Source of the DNA: DRWZ01 sp964601505
GTDB lineage: Bacteria; Calescibacteriota; Calescibacteriia; Calescibacteriales; Calescibacteriaceae
Assembly (NCBI GenBank): GCA_964601505.1
Contig: CAZRNR010000033.1
Location: forward strand, 1 to 22,564
Direction of reading: 5' to 3'
Length of the DNA: 22,564 nt
The position numbers and the translations under genes were made by a program. The notes beneath the pieces are model-generated. The model ran no database searches and was not told where the DNA came from. It was given only the letters and a program-made list of their open reading frames with translations. Below, piece by piece: positions 22,359 through 22,564 of the stretch (the stretch's first letter is position 1; the number at the start of each line of letters is the position of its first letter).

Positions 22359-22564
22359 AAAACATCAAATGAATCTTTATAGAGTCAAAACTGAACCTGA
22401 TATCTATATCTCACCCCACTGAAACACTAAGAATCTAAAAATAAAGAGAAAGAGAGAAATTTTATGGACAGTATAATGTCCGCCCCTTATCAGGAATAAT
22501 TATATACCATGCTCTATTAAACAATTACACAATAAACTTACTATAAAATAAAAAAGAAATTAAT
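22359..22564. other. Noncoding tail of the window
   Basis: About 200 nt of A/T-rich DNA after aroE without a recognisable gene. GGACA (22466-22470) and TGTCC (22477-22481) form a small 5-bp hairpin around GTATAA; no T run follows, so it is not a clear terminator. Confidence 0.4.

Overview
The window is AT-rich (roughly one third G+C by eye), gene-dense chromosomal DNA from a flagellated bacterium. The bacterium is probably thermophilic: it carries a TtuA/TtuB pair for 2-thiolation of T54 in tRNA, and it favours AGA/AGG arginine and ATA isoleucine codons. Two proteins have lipoprotein signal peptides and one resembles a PilO/GspM assembly factor, which suits a diderm envelope. I cannot name the species. 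A deep-branching, little-cultured thermophilic lineage is plausible, but that is inference. TGA is an ordinary stop codon here (rpsO and ttuB end with it). Many genes have no Shine-Dalgarno sequence, while a few (metE-like, ttuA, flgB) have strong ones.

Layout. 1-6041: the tail of a chemotaxis receptor, an interrupted reading frame, a Kelch-type lipoprotein, a flavin reductase (minus strand), a PilO/GspM-like membrane protein, rpsO (minus), a stand-alone cyclic-nucleotide-binding protein and a large lipoprotein. 6079-9012 (minus): cdsA, a GalE-like epimerase and a MetE N-terminal-domain-like protein, probably one operon. 9065-10170 (plus): ttuB-ttuA, meeting a VOC/methylmalonyl-CoA-epimerase-like gene head-on with overlapping stops. 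11132-15878 (minus): dxr, glutamine-dependent nadE, flagellin and flgB. 16338-16413: initiator tRNA-fMet (minus). 16485-19731 (minus): a GcvH-like gene, thiC and sufB. 20113-21024 (minus): a PncC (CinA C-terminal)-Nudix fusion. 21054-21405: two mobile-element relics side by side, the 3' end of an IS200/IS605-type tnpB and a 161-bp MITE-like element with 17-bp inverted repeats and a 9-bp target duplication. 21519-22358: aroE.

Most genes are housekeeping: isoprenoid, NAD, thiamine, Fe-S, shikimate, phospholipid and tRNA modification functions. The points of interest are departures from standard family architecture: (i) a PncC-Nudix fusion that could be an analogue of CinA, in the same window as NadE; (ii) an H-protein homologue with Asp where the lipoylated Lys should be, upstream of thiC-sufB; (iii) a TtuB ending -GG-Ile-Arg rather than -GG, whose Gly-Gly codons also form the ribosome-binding site of ttuA; (iv) a single-domain MetE N-type protein without the zinc ligands; (v) the two mobile-element relics just upstream of the fusion gene. 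I found no CRISPR array, prophage, toxin-antitoxin pair or recognisable defence operon.
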